Source: Marinoscillum sp. MHG1-6
Lineage (GTDB): Bacteria > Bacteroidota > Bacteroidia > Cytophagales > Cyclobacteriaceae
DNA: 64,000 nt
Assembly (NCBI RefSeq): GCF_024714475.1
Contig: NZ_JAMZMI010000003.1
Location: 62,001-126,000, forward strand
Direction of reading: 5' to 3'
Shown here: piece after piece, positions 30,097-37,612 of the stretch
Numbering within the stretch: the first letter of the stretch is position 1
How the letters are laid out: the number at the start of each line of letters is the position of its first letter
Position numbers and translations under genes: made by a program
Notes under the pieces: model-generated
Told to the model about the DNA's origin: nothing
The model's database searches: none
The model's input: only the letters and a program-made list of their open reading frames with translations

Positions 30097-31185
30097 ATGA
30101 CATTATCAGCAAGAGAAAAGGATCGTTATTCCAGACATATCTTACTGGAAAACATCGGACTCGAGGGCCAGCTGAAGCTCAAGTCCGCTAGTGTTCTCAT
30201 GATTGGAGCAGGAGGACTGGGTTGTCCGACACTACAATACCTGTCGGCAGCCGGCATCGGTAAAATCGGTATCATCGATGAGGACAAGGTCTCCCGCAGC
30301 AACCTTCAACGTCAAATCCTCTATACCGAACAGGATATAGGACAACTTAAAGTGGATGTCGCTAAGCAACGACTGGAAGCCATGAATCCGGACATTGAGA
30401 TCAGCACCTACCCTGAAGCTTTAAATGCCTCCAATGCAATTTCCTTATTTGAGGAGTATGATCTGATTGTAGAAGGTAGTGACAATTTTACCACTAAGTA
30501 CCTGGCCAATGATGCTGCCGTGCTAACGGGCAAAACGCTGGTGATGGCCTCCATTTTCAAATATGAAAGTCAGCTCTCCGTGTACAACTATCAAAACGGC
30601 CCCACCTATCGCTGCCTATTCCCGAAACCCATGAATGCTCAGGAAATGCCTACCTGTTCCGAGGTGGGGGTCATGGGAGTGATCACCGGAATTACGGGAG
30701 GTTATATGGCCAACGAGGTATTGAAAATCATCCTTGGTACAGGCGATGTCCTATCGGGAAAACTATTGTCCCTGAATACGCTGAGCATGGACAACATTAT
30801 TTTCCCATTTGAAAAGGACCCTGCCATTCAGGTTCAGAAACTGGAAACGATCAATTTAATCTGTGCGGCTCCAACGTCACAGATTGCGGAGGTTGACTAC
30901 AGCGACTACGAACAAAACCAGGAAGTATTCAGTCTGCTGGATGTAAGAAATGCTCATGAAAGGGAGGTAGCCAGCCTCGGTGGACTTCATATCCCACTAA
31001 ATGAGATTTCGAAGCGATACACGGAACTGGAAGATCATGATTCGATCCTCGTCTATTGTGCATCCGGCAAGCGCAGCGAACAGGCCATTCAGCAATTGCA
31101 GCAATTGTTCCCCGACAAAAGGTACTACAACCTAACAGGAGGTATGGCTAGGGTCAGAAATGGCGGTCATTTGCCTTCATTGTAG
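30097..31185 (+). CDS. thiF: ThiF/MoeB-type adenylyltransferase fused to a rhodanese domain
   Basis: The 362-residue protein activates the C-terminus of ThiS by adenylation. The E1-like domain (about residues 1-255) has the ATP loop IGAGGLGCPTLQYLSAAGIG with IIDEDKVSRSNLQRQILY, then EGSDNFTTKYLANDAA. The C-terminal rhodanese domain (about 265-360) starts LLDVRNAHEREV and has an active-site cysteine in LVYCASGKRSEQA, so one protein could activate ThiS and supply sulfur, as in MoeZ-like enzymes. The start is 1 bp after the thiH stop and it ends the thi operon. It might also serve molybdopterin synthesis. Confidence 0.9.
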   Translation: MTLSAREKDRYSRHILLENIGLEGQLKLKSASVLMIGAGGLGCPTLQYLSAAGIGKIGIIDEDKVSRSNLQRQILYTEQDIGQLKVDVAKQRLEAMNPDIEISTYPEALNASNAISLFEEYDLIVEGSDNFTTKYLANDAAVLTGKTLVMASIFKYESQLSVYNYQNGPTYRCLFPKPMNAQEMPTCSEVGVMGVITGITGGYMANEVLKIILGTGDVLSGKLLSLNTLSMDNIIFPFEKDPAIQVQKLETINLICAAPTSQIAEVDYSDYEQNQEVFSLLDVRNAHEREVASLGGLHIPLNEISKRYTELEDHDSILVYCASGKRSEQAIQQLQQLFPDKRYYNLTGGMARVRNGGHLPSL

Positions 31186-31224
31186 AAAGCGGTTATATTG
31201 GAGGTTTATATATATACCGTTGTT

Positions 31225-32052
31225 ATGCGAAATCTGACATTTCTATTTCTGATTTTAAGTCATTTGTCCGCAACAAGCCAACTGGTTGATAAATCCGAAT
31301 TTGACAGACTGGTAATCGCTGATGAATACAACAACAACTATAACGTGATTTACGGAAGGGTTTACAAACTGAATTTACATGATAGTCTACCTAACCTTAC
31401 GTTAACAAGTGAATACAAATACCCAGACACATTACATCGAATCTATCAAGGGAGAATTCCGAACTGGGATGATATTCAAAACAGAACTCCAAATAAACCA
31501 CTTGGTTCAATTAGCCCTCATTTAATTGATAGTCTCATTGAAACTATAAACCATCCCAAAGGACTAAATAGCCTGCTGGACTTCTTCCGGATTGACAGCA
31601 TTTGGCACAGCTCCAATAAGGAAAGACTGATTCAAGAATGGTTATCATCAAACGAACAAAATGACAAAATCAAGCAGGAATATGCCAAGTATGTTTTGAA
31701 TGATTTTCAACAGTTTGAACAAATGGCATTTTATCATGTGATTCAATCAAACTCATCTGGATACTCAGGTGTAACTGTTGCATTTGAAAATGATATTGAT
31801 ACTTTAATCATCCAATCAAATGGGCAAGAATCTTTCCTAATACCATTTATGTCCGACACCACTTATAAAAATTATGACCCGAATCTTTCGGCATTAATAA
31901 GCGAATTCCTACCAGATGACATTATTATCAACAAACGAAGCCTTAACCCTTCAATCAGGGATTTTGAACAAGGGATTTTGACTGAACTCACTTTTAAGGT
32001 GAACTTTGTTGACCGAAAGAAATTCAAAAAATATCTAAGTAAAAGTCGGTAA
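31225..32052 (+). CDS. Hypothetical secreted protein
   Basis: The 275-residue protein is not recognised. It starts with a signal peptide (MRNLTFLFLILSHLSATSQ, cleavage near residue 19). The rest is rich in Asn, Ser and Asp with no cysteines and no clear repeat or catalytic motif (SEFDRLVIADEYNNNYNVIY, then a helical middle part and a basic tail KKFKKYLSKSR). An in-frame TTG lies 27 bp upstream, but the ATG gives a standard signal peptide. The gene looks more AT-rich than the thi operon before it and is next to a mobile REP/RAYT element, which suggests recent acquisition. Confidence 0.6.
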   Translation: MRNLTFLFLILSHLSATSQLVDKSEFDRLVIADEYNNNYNVIYGRVYKLNLHDSLPNLTLTSEYKYPDTLHRIYQGRIPNWDDIQNRTPNKPLGSISPHLIDSLIETINHPKGLNSLLDFFRIDSIWHSSNKERLIQEWLSSNEQNDKIKQEYAKYVLNDFQQFEQMAFYHVIQSNSSGYSGVTVAFENDIDTLIIQSNGQESFLIPFMSDTTYKNYDPNLSALISEFLPDDIIINKRSLNPSIRDFEQGILTELTFKVNFVDRKKFKKYLSKSR

Positions 32053-32062
32053 CCTTTCTTGT

Positions 32063-32107
32063 CCCCCCGCTGGCGCACGCTTGTCGGGTGTGCTTTCACG
32101 CAATTCC
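32063..32107 (+). repeat. REP-like hairpin, copy 1
   Basis: A C-run leads into GCTGGCGCACGC-TTGTC-GGGTGTGC and then TTTCACGCAATTCC. The arms 32073-32080 and 32086-32093 can pair with G-T pairs or a mismatch. It shares about 40 bases with copy 2 at 32258-32307, upstream of the transposase gene. Confidence 0.7.
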
Positions 32108-32142
32108 CCAACTAGTCTAAGGATGTAATATTAAAAATGAGG

Positions 32143-32172
32143 AGCTGGCGCAAGTGTCCACTTGTGCTTTAC
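32143..32172 (+). repeat. REP-like hairpin, diverged copy with a different stem
   Basis: GAGCTGGCGCAAGT-GTCC-ACTTGTGCTTTAC has the same foot (GCTGGCGCA...TGTGCTTT) as the other copies, but both arms changed together (32148-32155 with 32160-32167), so pairing is kept. This supports selection for the hairpin. Confidence 0.65.
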
Positions 32173-32257
32173 TATCATATACCGTCCTTAACGACATTGC
32201 GCGTGGGCCAGCGTGGGAGAATTAGTCTTTGCATCAACTACTTTCTCTGCACAATAT

Positions 32258-32307
32258 CCCCCCCCCCGCTGGCGCACGCTTGTCGCGTGTGCTTTCACAC
32301 AATTCCA
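32258..32307 (+). repeat. REP-like hairpin, copy 2, with a 10-C tract
   Basis: Ten cytosines (32258-32267) precede GCTGGCGCACGC-TTGTC-GCGTGTGC (arms 32272-32279 and 32285-32292) and TTTCACACAATTCC. It is nearly identical to copy 1, which has only six cytosines. It ends 22 bp before the transposase start. Confidence 0.75.
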
Positions 32308-32329
32308 TTATTCTTAATATTTTTCTGAA

Positions 32330-32878
32330 ATGAGTAGAAAGTATAAGTTTCATAATCCCGAAGGACTCTATTTCGTCAGCTTCGCTACTGTATATTGGAT
32401 TGACCTGTTTGTCAGAGACTCTTATAGTTCCATTGTTATTGAAAGTCTTGATTACTGTCGCAAAAACAAAGGAAGGAATATTTTTTGTTGGTGTATTATG
32501 CCGAGTCATTTACATCTGATCTTTTCTGCTCAAGAAAACAATCAAGAAGCCATTCTCTGTAGATTCAAAGAATACACCTCCAAGAAGCTTCAAAAAGAGA
32601 TTAAGAACAATCCACAAGAAAGCAGAGCTCAATGAATGTTGTGGATGATGGAAAGAGCAGCTACTAATTCCAGTAATGTAAAAGGAAAACAATTGTGGCA
32701 GCACCATAACAAACCTATTGAACTTTGGAGTGCGCCCGTAATCGATCAAAAAGTTGCGTACATTCATGAAAACCCTGTCGCTGCAGGTTTTGTATTGGAA
32801 GGCTGGCACTGGAGGTACAGTAGTGCTATTGATTACTCCGGAGGTAAAGGTTTATTGGAAATAGATTTTCTTGATTGA
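32330..32878 (+). pseudogene. REP-associated tyrosine transposase (RAYT, Y1/IS200-like), interrupted by an in-frame stop
   Basis: The gene encodes a single-strand DNA HUH nuclease of the TnpA-REP family. The first part (101 residues, 32330-32635) begins MSRKYKFHNPEGLYFVSFA and has the HUH motif in CIMPSHLHLIFSA; the catalytic tyrosine region (CRFKEYTSKKL) follows. A TGA at 32633-32635 stops it. The same frame continues directly as MLWMMERAA, then WQHHNKPIELWS, KVAYIHENPVAAGFV and YSSAIDYSGGKG, the usual C-terminal half of this family. A tryptophan codon (TGG) is usual at the stop, so a single G-to-A change explains it. It sits among REP-like hairpins. It is probably inactive, unless the first part with the nuclease motif is still functional. 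Confidence 0.85.
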
Positions 32879-32920
32879 ATTGAAGAATGGATGAATATGA
32901 AGAAAACTTTAATAGAAATT

Positions 32921-32947
32921 GACACACGCGACACGCGTGCGCTAGCG
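32921..32947 (-). repeat. REP-like hairpin, inverted copy downstream of the transposase
   Basis: On the minus strand it reads CGCTAGCGCACGC-GTGTC-GCGTGTGTC, the same hairpin as the upstream copies (arms 32922-32929 and 32935-32942) in opposite orientation. The transposase gene is thus bracketed by REP elements. Confidence 0.7.
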
Positions 32948-32982
32948 AAGGCTCAACATGACAATTAATTTGTTCACGCAAC

Positions 32983-33024
32983 GGCTAAAAGCCAATAGCA
33001 AAGGGCTAAATGCCACATCACCAA
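32983..33024. repeat. Heptanucleotide repeat array
   Basis: Consecutive 7-mers GGCTAAA, AGCCAAT, AGCAAAG, GGCTAAA, TGCCACA, TCACCAA; the first recurs exactly after 21 bases. It is the same class as the arrays at 24303 and 35758. It lies between the REP copy and the GH127 gene. The rest of the 250-bp gap shows no other clear signal. Confidence 0.6.
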
Positions 33025-33136
33025 CAGAAGAAACAGACAAGCTACTTTTAATTTAATTGTATATTGTAAGAAGCAAGGACCAGATTAGCTCAACCTTTCA
33101 TCGCGAACAACAACTAATAACCTGATATTGATAACT

Positions 33137-35602
33137 ATGACTATCCAAAGTTTACAATCTCTAATTACTAAAACTACCTATACCCTATTTTCTCTTGTGA
33201 TTGTCTTCCAGGCTTTTTCACAAAATGACTATCCAATCAAGGCCATTCCATTTTATGAAGTGAAAATGCAGGATTCCTTCTGGCAGCCACGTATGGAAAC
33301 GGCACGAAAGATTACGATTCCGGCTACATTTCAAAAAAATGAAGAAACCTTTAGGGTAAAGCTCTTTGAGATTGCAGCAGGAGTTACGGATGGTGAAATT
33401 TGCACTCAATATCCATTTGACGACACGGATGTTTACAAAAGCATAGAGGGTGCTGCCTATGCTTTAAAAGTTTATCCTGATGCTGAACTGGAAGCTGAGG
33501 TAGATCGATTAATTCAATTAATTGGAAATGCTCAGGAAGAAGATGGATATCTGTACACCTGGAGAACCATTTATAATAAAACGAATCAGCAGGTACCTGC
33601 TGACATACCTAACAAGCCGAGAACATTCAACTGGCTGGAAGGTGACCGCTGGGAAAATGTTGACAAATTGAGCCACGAACTTTACAATGTCGGACATCTG
33701 TACGAAGCGGCAGTAGCCTATTATGAAGCTACTGGAAAGCGAAAACTTCTGGATATCGCCCTTAAAAATGCCGAATTAGTCTATCAGGATTTCGGCCCTG
33801 GAAAACTAGAAAAAGCACCCGGACATCAGGAGGTGGAAGTAGGCCTGATCAAGCTGTATCGGGCAACCAATGATGAACGCTGGCTGGACCTTGCCAAATA
33901 CTTTATCGACGTGCGAGGTTACGGAGAAGAATATTCGCAAAATCATCAAAATCTAAAGGATCAGCGTAAAGCCGTTGGTCATGCCGTTCGACTGGGATAT
34001 ATGTTCATGGGAGCAGCAGATGTGGCAGCATTGACAGGCTCCAAAGAATACGATGAAGCGATGATATCTGTATGGGAGGACATCGTCGGCAGTCAAATTT
34101 ATCTCACTGGCGGGGTTGGAGCTACTGGTAGTAATGAGGGCTTTGGGGGTTCTTTCGATCTGCCCAATTACACTGCTTACAACGAGACTTGCTCTTCTAT
34201 CTCTTTTGTTTTGTGGTCTCAACGAATGTTTCAGCTGACGGGTGAGAGTCGCTATCTTGATGTACTGGAACTGACCATCTACAATGCCCTCAATGCTGGC
34301 CTGTCCTTATCAGGAGATCACTATTTCTATCCTAATCCGTTAGAAAGTCGAAAGAATGTGGAGCGTACCCCTTGGTTTGGATGTGCTTGTTGTCCGCCCA
34401 ATCTGAGCCGATTTTACAACTCTTTGTCTGGTCTGTTTTATGGACAAAAAGGGAATGACATCTATATCACTCAATATGCGGCCAGTCAAACGAGTATTCA
34501 GCAAAAATTAAAAAATGGTCAAACCTCCTCTGTTAGTATTCGCCAGGAAACCAACTACCCGTGGGATGGTAAAATCAGTTTGCAAATTGACCCTGAGAAG
34601 GCTTTAGCATTTACCATTTATATGAGAATCCCGGGTTGGGCTCAAGGGCAAACAGTACCTCTTGATTTATATATGGTAAGCAATCAGTCGAGTGAACCAA
34701 TTTCAATTAAAATAAATGGTAAAATGGTTCAACCCAGGCTGGAGAAGGGCTTTATAGTAATTTCCCGAAAGTGGAAAAAGGGTGATCTCATAGAAATGGA
34801 TCTACCAATGGAAATTCATAAAATAAGGGCGAACGAAAAAGTTGAATCAGACAAAGGAAGATTCGCGCTAAAAAGTGGGCCTCTGGTCTATTGCCTGGAA
34901 GGAAAGGATCAGGAAGATGATCGCATTCTCAGCTTGCTTGTACCGGATACGGTTTCCGTAATGAAGAAATTTGATGAGCAGCTTTTCGGAGGTATCATCA
35001 CCCTGAATTTTAATGGCTATCTCGTGTCCGAAAAAATAAATGAAAATGAAGCAGAACTCGAAAAACTGGAGCTTAAAGCGATCCCCTATTTCATGTGGGC
35101 TAATCGGGGAAAGGACAACATGCTTGTTTGGCTTCCTTATACTTTGAGCGCTGCAAGGGAAATAGCACAACCAAGTCTTGCCTATCTCTCCAGTGTAGAT
35201 GCTTCCGAAGGAGTAAAAGGTCAAATTCAAAAAATTGCCGATCAGTATGAACCTCAATCGGCCTCCGACCATGAAAGCTCCTTTGTCCACTGGTGGCCTC
35301 AATTCGGAACTACAGCATGGTTGAAGTATGAGTTTCCACAAGAGGAACAAGTAGGTACAGCTCGAATTTACTTTTTTGATGATGAAGACATCAACGGAGG
35401 ATGTCGGATACCAAAATCAATTGACTTGAAATACCTGGAAAATGGCAAATGGCGTTCTGTCTACGTGCCTGACGGCATCAATATCGTCAAAGACGGATGG
35501 ACGGAAATTCAATTCGAACCGGTAAAAACTACGACTCTCAAATTAGAAATGACCTTTCAGGAGGGTGTTTCAGGAGGAGTGCATGAATGGGGAGTTTATT
35601 GA
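33137..35602 (+). CDS. Secreted glycoside hydrolase family 127-like protein (beta-L-arabinofuranosidase type)
   Basis: The 821-residue protein has a signal peptide (hydrophobic stretch TLFSLVIVFQAFS, then QNDYPIK). It follows the GH127 layout: an (alpha/alpha)6 barrel (KLSHELYNVGHLYEAAVAYY, GHQEVEVGLIKLYRAT, VGHAVRLGYMFMGAADVAAL) and C-terminal beta domains. In HypBA1 of this family a Zn site uses one Glu and three Cys. Matching residues are visible in AYNETCSSISFVLW and FGCACCPPNLSRF, including the CC pair with the nucleophile cysteine. The family removes terminal beta-L-arabinofuranose from plant or algal glycans; GH146-type activity is also possible. ATG 33137 is preferred over TTG 33128. 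There are no PUL neighbours on its strand. Confidence 0.85.
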   Translation: MTIQSLQSLITKTTYTLFSLVIVFQAFSQNDYPIKAIPFYEVKMQDSFWQPRMETARKITIPATFQKNEETFRVKLFEIAAGVTDGEICTQYPFDDTDVYKSIEGAAYALKVYPDAELEAEVDRLIQLIGNAQEEDGYLYTWRTIYNKTNQQVPADIPNKPRTFNWLEGDRWENVDKLSHELYNVGHLYEAAVAYYEATGKRKLLDIALKNAELVYQDFGPGKLEKAPGHQEVEVGLIKLYRATNDERWLDLAKYFIDVRGYGEEYSQNHQNLKDQRKAVGHAVRLGYMFMGAADVAALTGSKEYDEAMISVWEDIVGSQIYLTGGVGATGSNEGFGGSFDLPNYTAYNETCSSISFVLWSQRMFQLTGESRYLDVLELTIYNALNAGLSLSGDHYFYPNPLESRKNVERTPWFGCACCPPNLSRFYNSLSGLFYGQKGNDIYITQYAASQTSIQQKLKNGQTSSVSIRQETNYPWDGKISLQIDPEKALAFTIYMRIPGWAQGQTVPLDLYMVSNQSSEPISIKINGKMVQPRLEKGFIVISRKWKKGDLIEMDLPMEIHKIRANEKVESDKGRFALKSGPLVYCLEGKDQEDDRILSLLVPDTVSVMKKFDEQLFGGIITLNFNGYLVSEKINENEAELEKLELKAIPYFMWANRGKDNMLVWLPYTLSAAREIAQPSLAYLSSVDASEGVKGQIQKIADQYEPQSASDHESSFVHWWPQFGTTAWLKYEFPQEEQVGTARIYFFDDEDINGGCRIPKSIDLKYLENGKWRSVYVPDGINIVKDGWTEIQFEPVKTTTLKLEMTFQEGVSGGVHEWGVY

Positions 35603-35757
35603 ATACCTCCTGATAGATCATCAATAATATTAAAGGTCTGATTGTCCAAAATGGGTTAATATTCAGACAATCAATCGGTTGTGCCAAATGATTCATATAT
35701 AGAGGTCTGAGGCCTGAATCATCTCTATCACGGAAGTAACTTCCGCGCTGGTTGGAA
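35603..35757. other. Non-coding stretch after the GH127 gene
   Basis: No gene is visible. It contains an inverted repeat TGATTGTC/GACAATCA (35639-35646 and 35666-35673) with a 19-base loop, and a short palindrome cggaagt-a-acttccg at 35731-35745. The first could be a weak terminator for the GH127 gene, but there is no T-run. Confidence 0.4.
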
Positions 35758-35960
35758 AGGCCAAAGGCTAAACGACCAAGGACCAAATGCTAAACTTTTC
35801 TAAACGCAGGATTTCTTCGTGAGCAGTCCACAGCTAACGCTAAAAGCATACAGCTAACGGCCAAAAGCTAAATAGCCTTCAGTTTCCGGTTATCAGTTCA
35901 TAGTTAATTGTAGAGGTCAAAAGCAAACAGCCAATGGCTAACGCTAAAGGCCAATCAACA
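35758..35960. repeat. Heptanucleotide repeat arrays (main copy)
   Basis: The region divides into imperfect 7-mers: AGGCCAA, AGGCTAA, ACGACCA, AGGACCA, AATGCTA near 35758; AGCTAAC, AGCATAC, AGCTAAC, GGCCAAA, AGCTAAA at about 35832-35872; ATCAGTT, CATAGTT near 35892-35905; and AGCCAAT, GGCTAAC, GCTAAAG, GCCAATC to 35960. No gene or coding frame of note occurs. Together with the arrays at 24303 and 32983 it forms a repeat family of this genome. Confidence 0.6.
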
Positions 35961-35971
35961 CCAAAAAACAA

Positions 35972-35999
35972 GAGGCTACCCCTTAAAAGAGGTAGCCTC
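35972..35999 (-). terminator. Terminator of the SusC/SusD operon
   Basis: A perfect 9-bp stem (gaggctacc with ggtagcctc) with a 10-base loop is followed on the minus strand by TTGTTTTTTGG. It lies 46 bp after the susD stop. Confidence 0.85.
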
Positions 36000-36045
36000 G
36001 CCCGTTTAGAAACAACTACTAAACCGCTGGTTGGTTGGTTTGATC

Positions 36046-37593
36046 TTAATATCCTGTATTCTGAGTGAAGGTTCCCGAAATGATATCCATCTCCTCCTGA
36101 GGAATCGGAAGGAACCCATTTGTGGAGGAATTGAAACTAACATCAAAGATCTGCTGATCTCCTACGTAGTTAGTTCCGCGCACACCACTACTCGATAATT
36201 GGGCATCGGCATAGCTCATACCTCGTCTGATTACGTCGAAGTACCTGATTCCCTCTAATGCCAACTCCATTCTTCTTTCATTATAAATATTGTCCAGGTT
36301 AACCGGCACGCTGCCCAGTCCTACTCTTGCTCTCACTCTGTCCAGGTGATCCTGAGCATTGGGACTTCCCAGCTCTGCGGCCATCAAAAGCACATCCGAA
36401 AAACGGATCACACGATAGTTGCAGGTACGGTTGAGCTCAAACTGACCTCCGGCACTCTGATGCTCCGCATCTGATGAATACTTTTTATTGAAGTATCCGG
36501 TATGTTGGTATCCGTAAGCTAAATCACCATCCAGCTCACCTTCTGTAAGGATCGTGTGCTGAAATCTTGGATCACCGGTCATGTCAGCAGCCAACTTCTC
36601 TGATACTGTTCCAAAGCTCCATCCCCGGTCCCAATTGTTTGAATTGGTTACACGCGGACCTTGCTGCTGAGCTGCCAGGTTGCCTTCGCCCCCGCGCACA
36701 TAGCCCCAGTCCCACCAGGTAGCATCATCTCCATAAGAAATCTCAAAAACAGATTCTATTCCAAACTCCCCTGAAAGGTGGAAGATGTCACCATAGTCAG
36801 CCATCAGGTCATGACCACTATTATCAATCACGTCATCCAGGTAGTCTGCCGCAGCCTGCGCATTGATGGTTACATCTCCGGCTATAAGGTCTGCGCCATA
36901 TACACCATTGTAAAACAGGTACACTCTTCCCAATAAGGACTGTGCTGCCCATTTTGATATCCTTCCTTTTTCGGTGGCCGGGATCACTCCCGGAAGGTCC
37001 TCAGCAGCCTCTACCAAATCAAGCGCGATCTGGTTGTAAACATCTGCCGGTTCAGCTTGTTCCTGAACATATCCTGAAGGACCTTTAATAGTAGAAGTCA
37101 TCAATGGGATGTTTTCAAAGAACCTCACTAACTCGAAGTAGAAGTAGGCTCTCATGAATTTACATTCTGCAATTACGCGAGCCTTAAACTCATCGCTTGC
37201 ATCAATACCTCCAATTTTCTCCAGCAGTAAATTGGCCCTGTAGATTCCAACGTAGTTCTTCATCCAAAGAGAACGAACAACCGGGTTGGAGGTCGAAATA
37301 TTGAAGTTATTCAGCTCATCCTGAAATTTTCCGTCATTGGCATCAGATCCACCAGCAAACTCATCATCTGAAAGCATATCAGATACAGCCTGAAACGGCG
37401 CCCAGGAAACTCCCGGGGTAGATTGATAACCCAGGGCATCGTACACCGCCACAAGGGCTTCCATGGCATCCTCCTCTGTCTGATAAAAGTTGGATGATAC
37501 TTCGTTATCCAAAGGCTGTGTGTCCAAAAAATCTTCTGAACAACCCGAAATCAACATTCCGGCTAAAGCAGCTATGATATATATCTTTTTCAT
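36046..37593 (-). CDS. SusD/RagB-family outer-membrane glycan-binding lipoprotein
   Basis: This surface lipoprotein forms the lid of a SusCD glycan importer. The 515-residue protein has a lipobox (MLISGC, about residue 18, then SEDFLDTQPLDNE). The SusD hallmarks follow: an N-terminal TPR-containing region (LVAVYDALGY, KNYVGIYRANLLLEKI, AECKFMRAYFYFELVRFFENIP) and the C-terminal region (NYRVIRFSDVLLMAAELG, IYNERRMELALEGIRYFDVIRRG). A second ATG two codons upstream (37599) is equally possible. It lies 13 bp after SusC and is the last gene of the operon. The ligand is inferred to be a beta-glucan from the neighbouring GH16 enzymes. Confidence 0.93.
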   Translation of the reverse strand: MKKIYIIAALAGMLISGCSEDFLDTQPLDNEVSSNFYQTEEDAMEALVAVYDALGYQSTPGVSWAPFQAVSDMLSDDEFAGGSDANDGKFQDELNNFNISTSNPVVRSLWMKNYVGIYRANLLLEKIGGIDASDEFKARVIAECKFMRAYFYFELVRFFENIPLMTSTIKGPSGYVQEQAEPADVYNQIALDLVEAAEDLPGVIPATEKGRISKWAAQSLLGRVYLFYNGVYGADLIAGDVTINAQAAADYLDDVIDNSGHDLMADYGDIFHLSGEFGIESVFEISYGDDATWWDWGYVRGGEGNLAAQQQGPRVTNSNNWDRGWSFGTVSEKLAADMTGDPRFQHTILTEGELDGDLAYGYQHTGYFNKKYSSDAEHQSAGGQFELNRTCNYRVIRFSDVLLMAAELGSPNAQDHLDRVRARVGLGSVPVNLDNIYNERRMELALEGIRYFDVIRRGMSYADAQLSSSGVRGTNYVGDQQIFDVSFNSSTNGFLPIPQEEMDIISGTFTQNTGY

Positions 37594-37612
37594 GGTCATT
37601 TTCCTTTAAATC

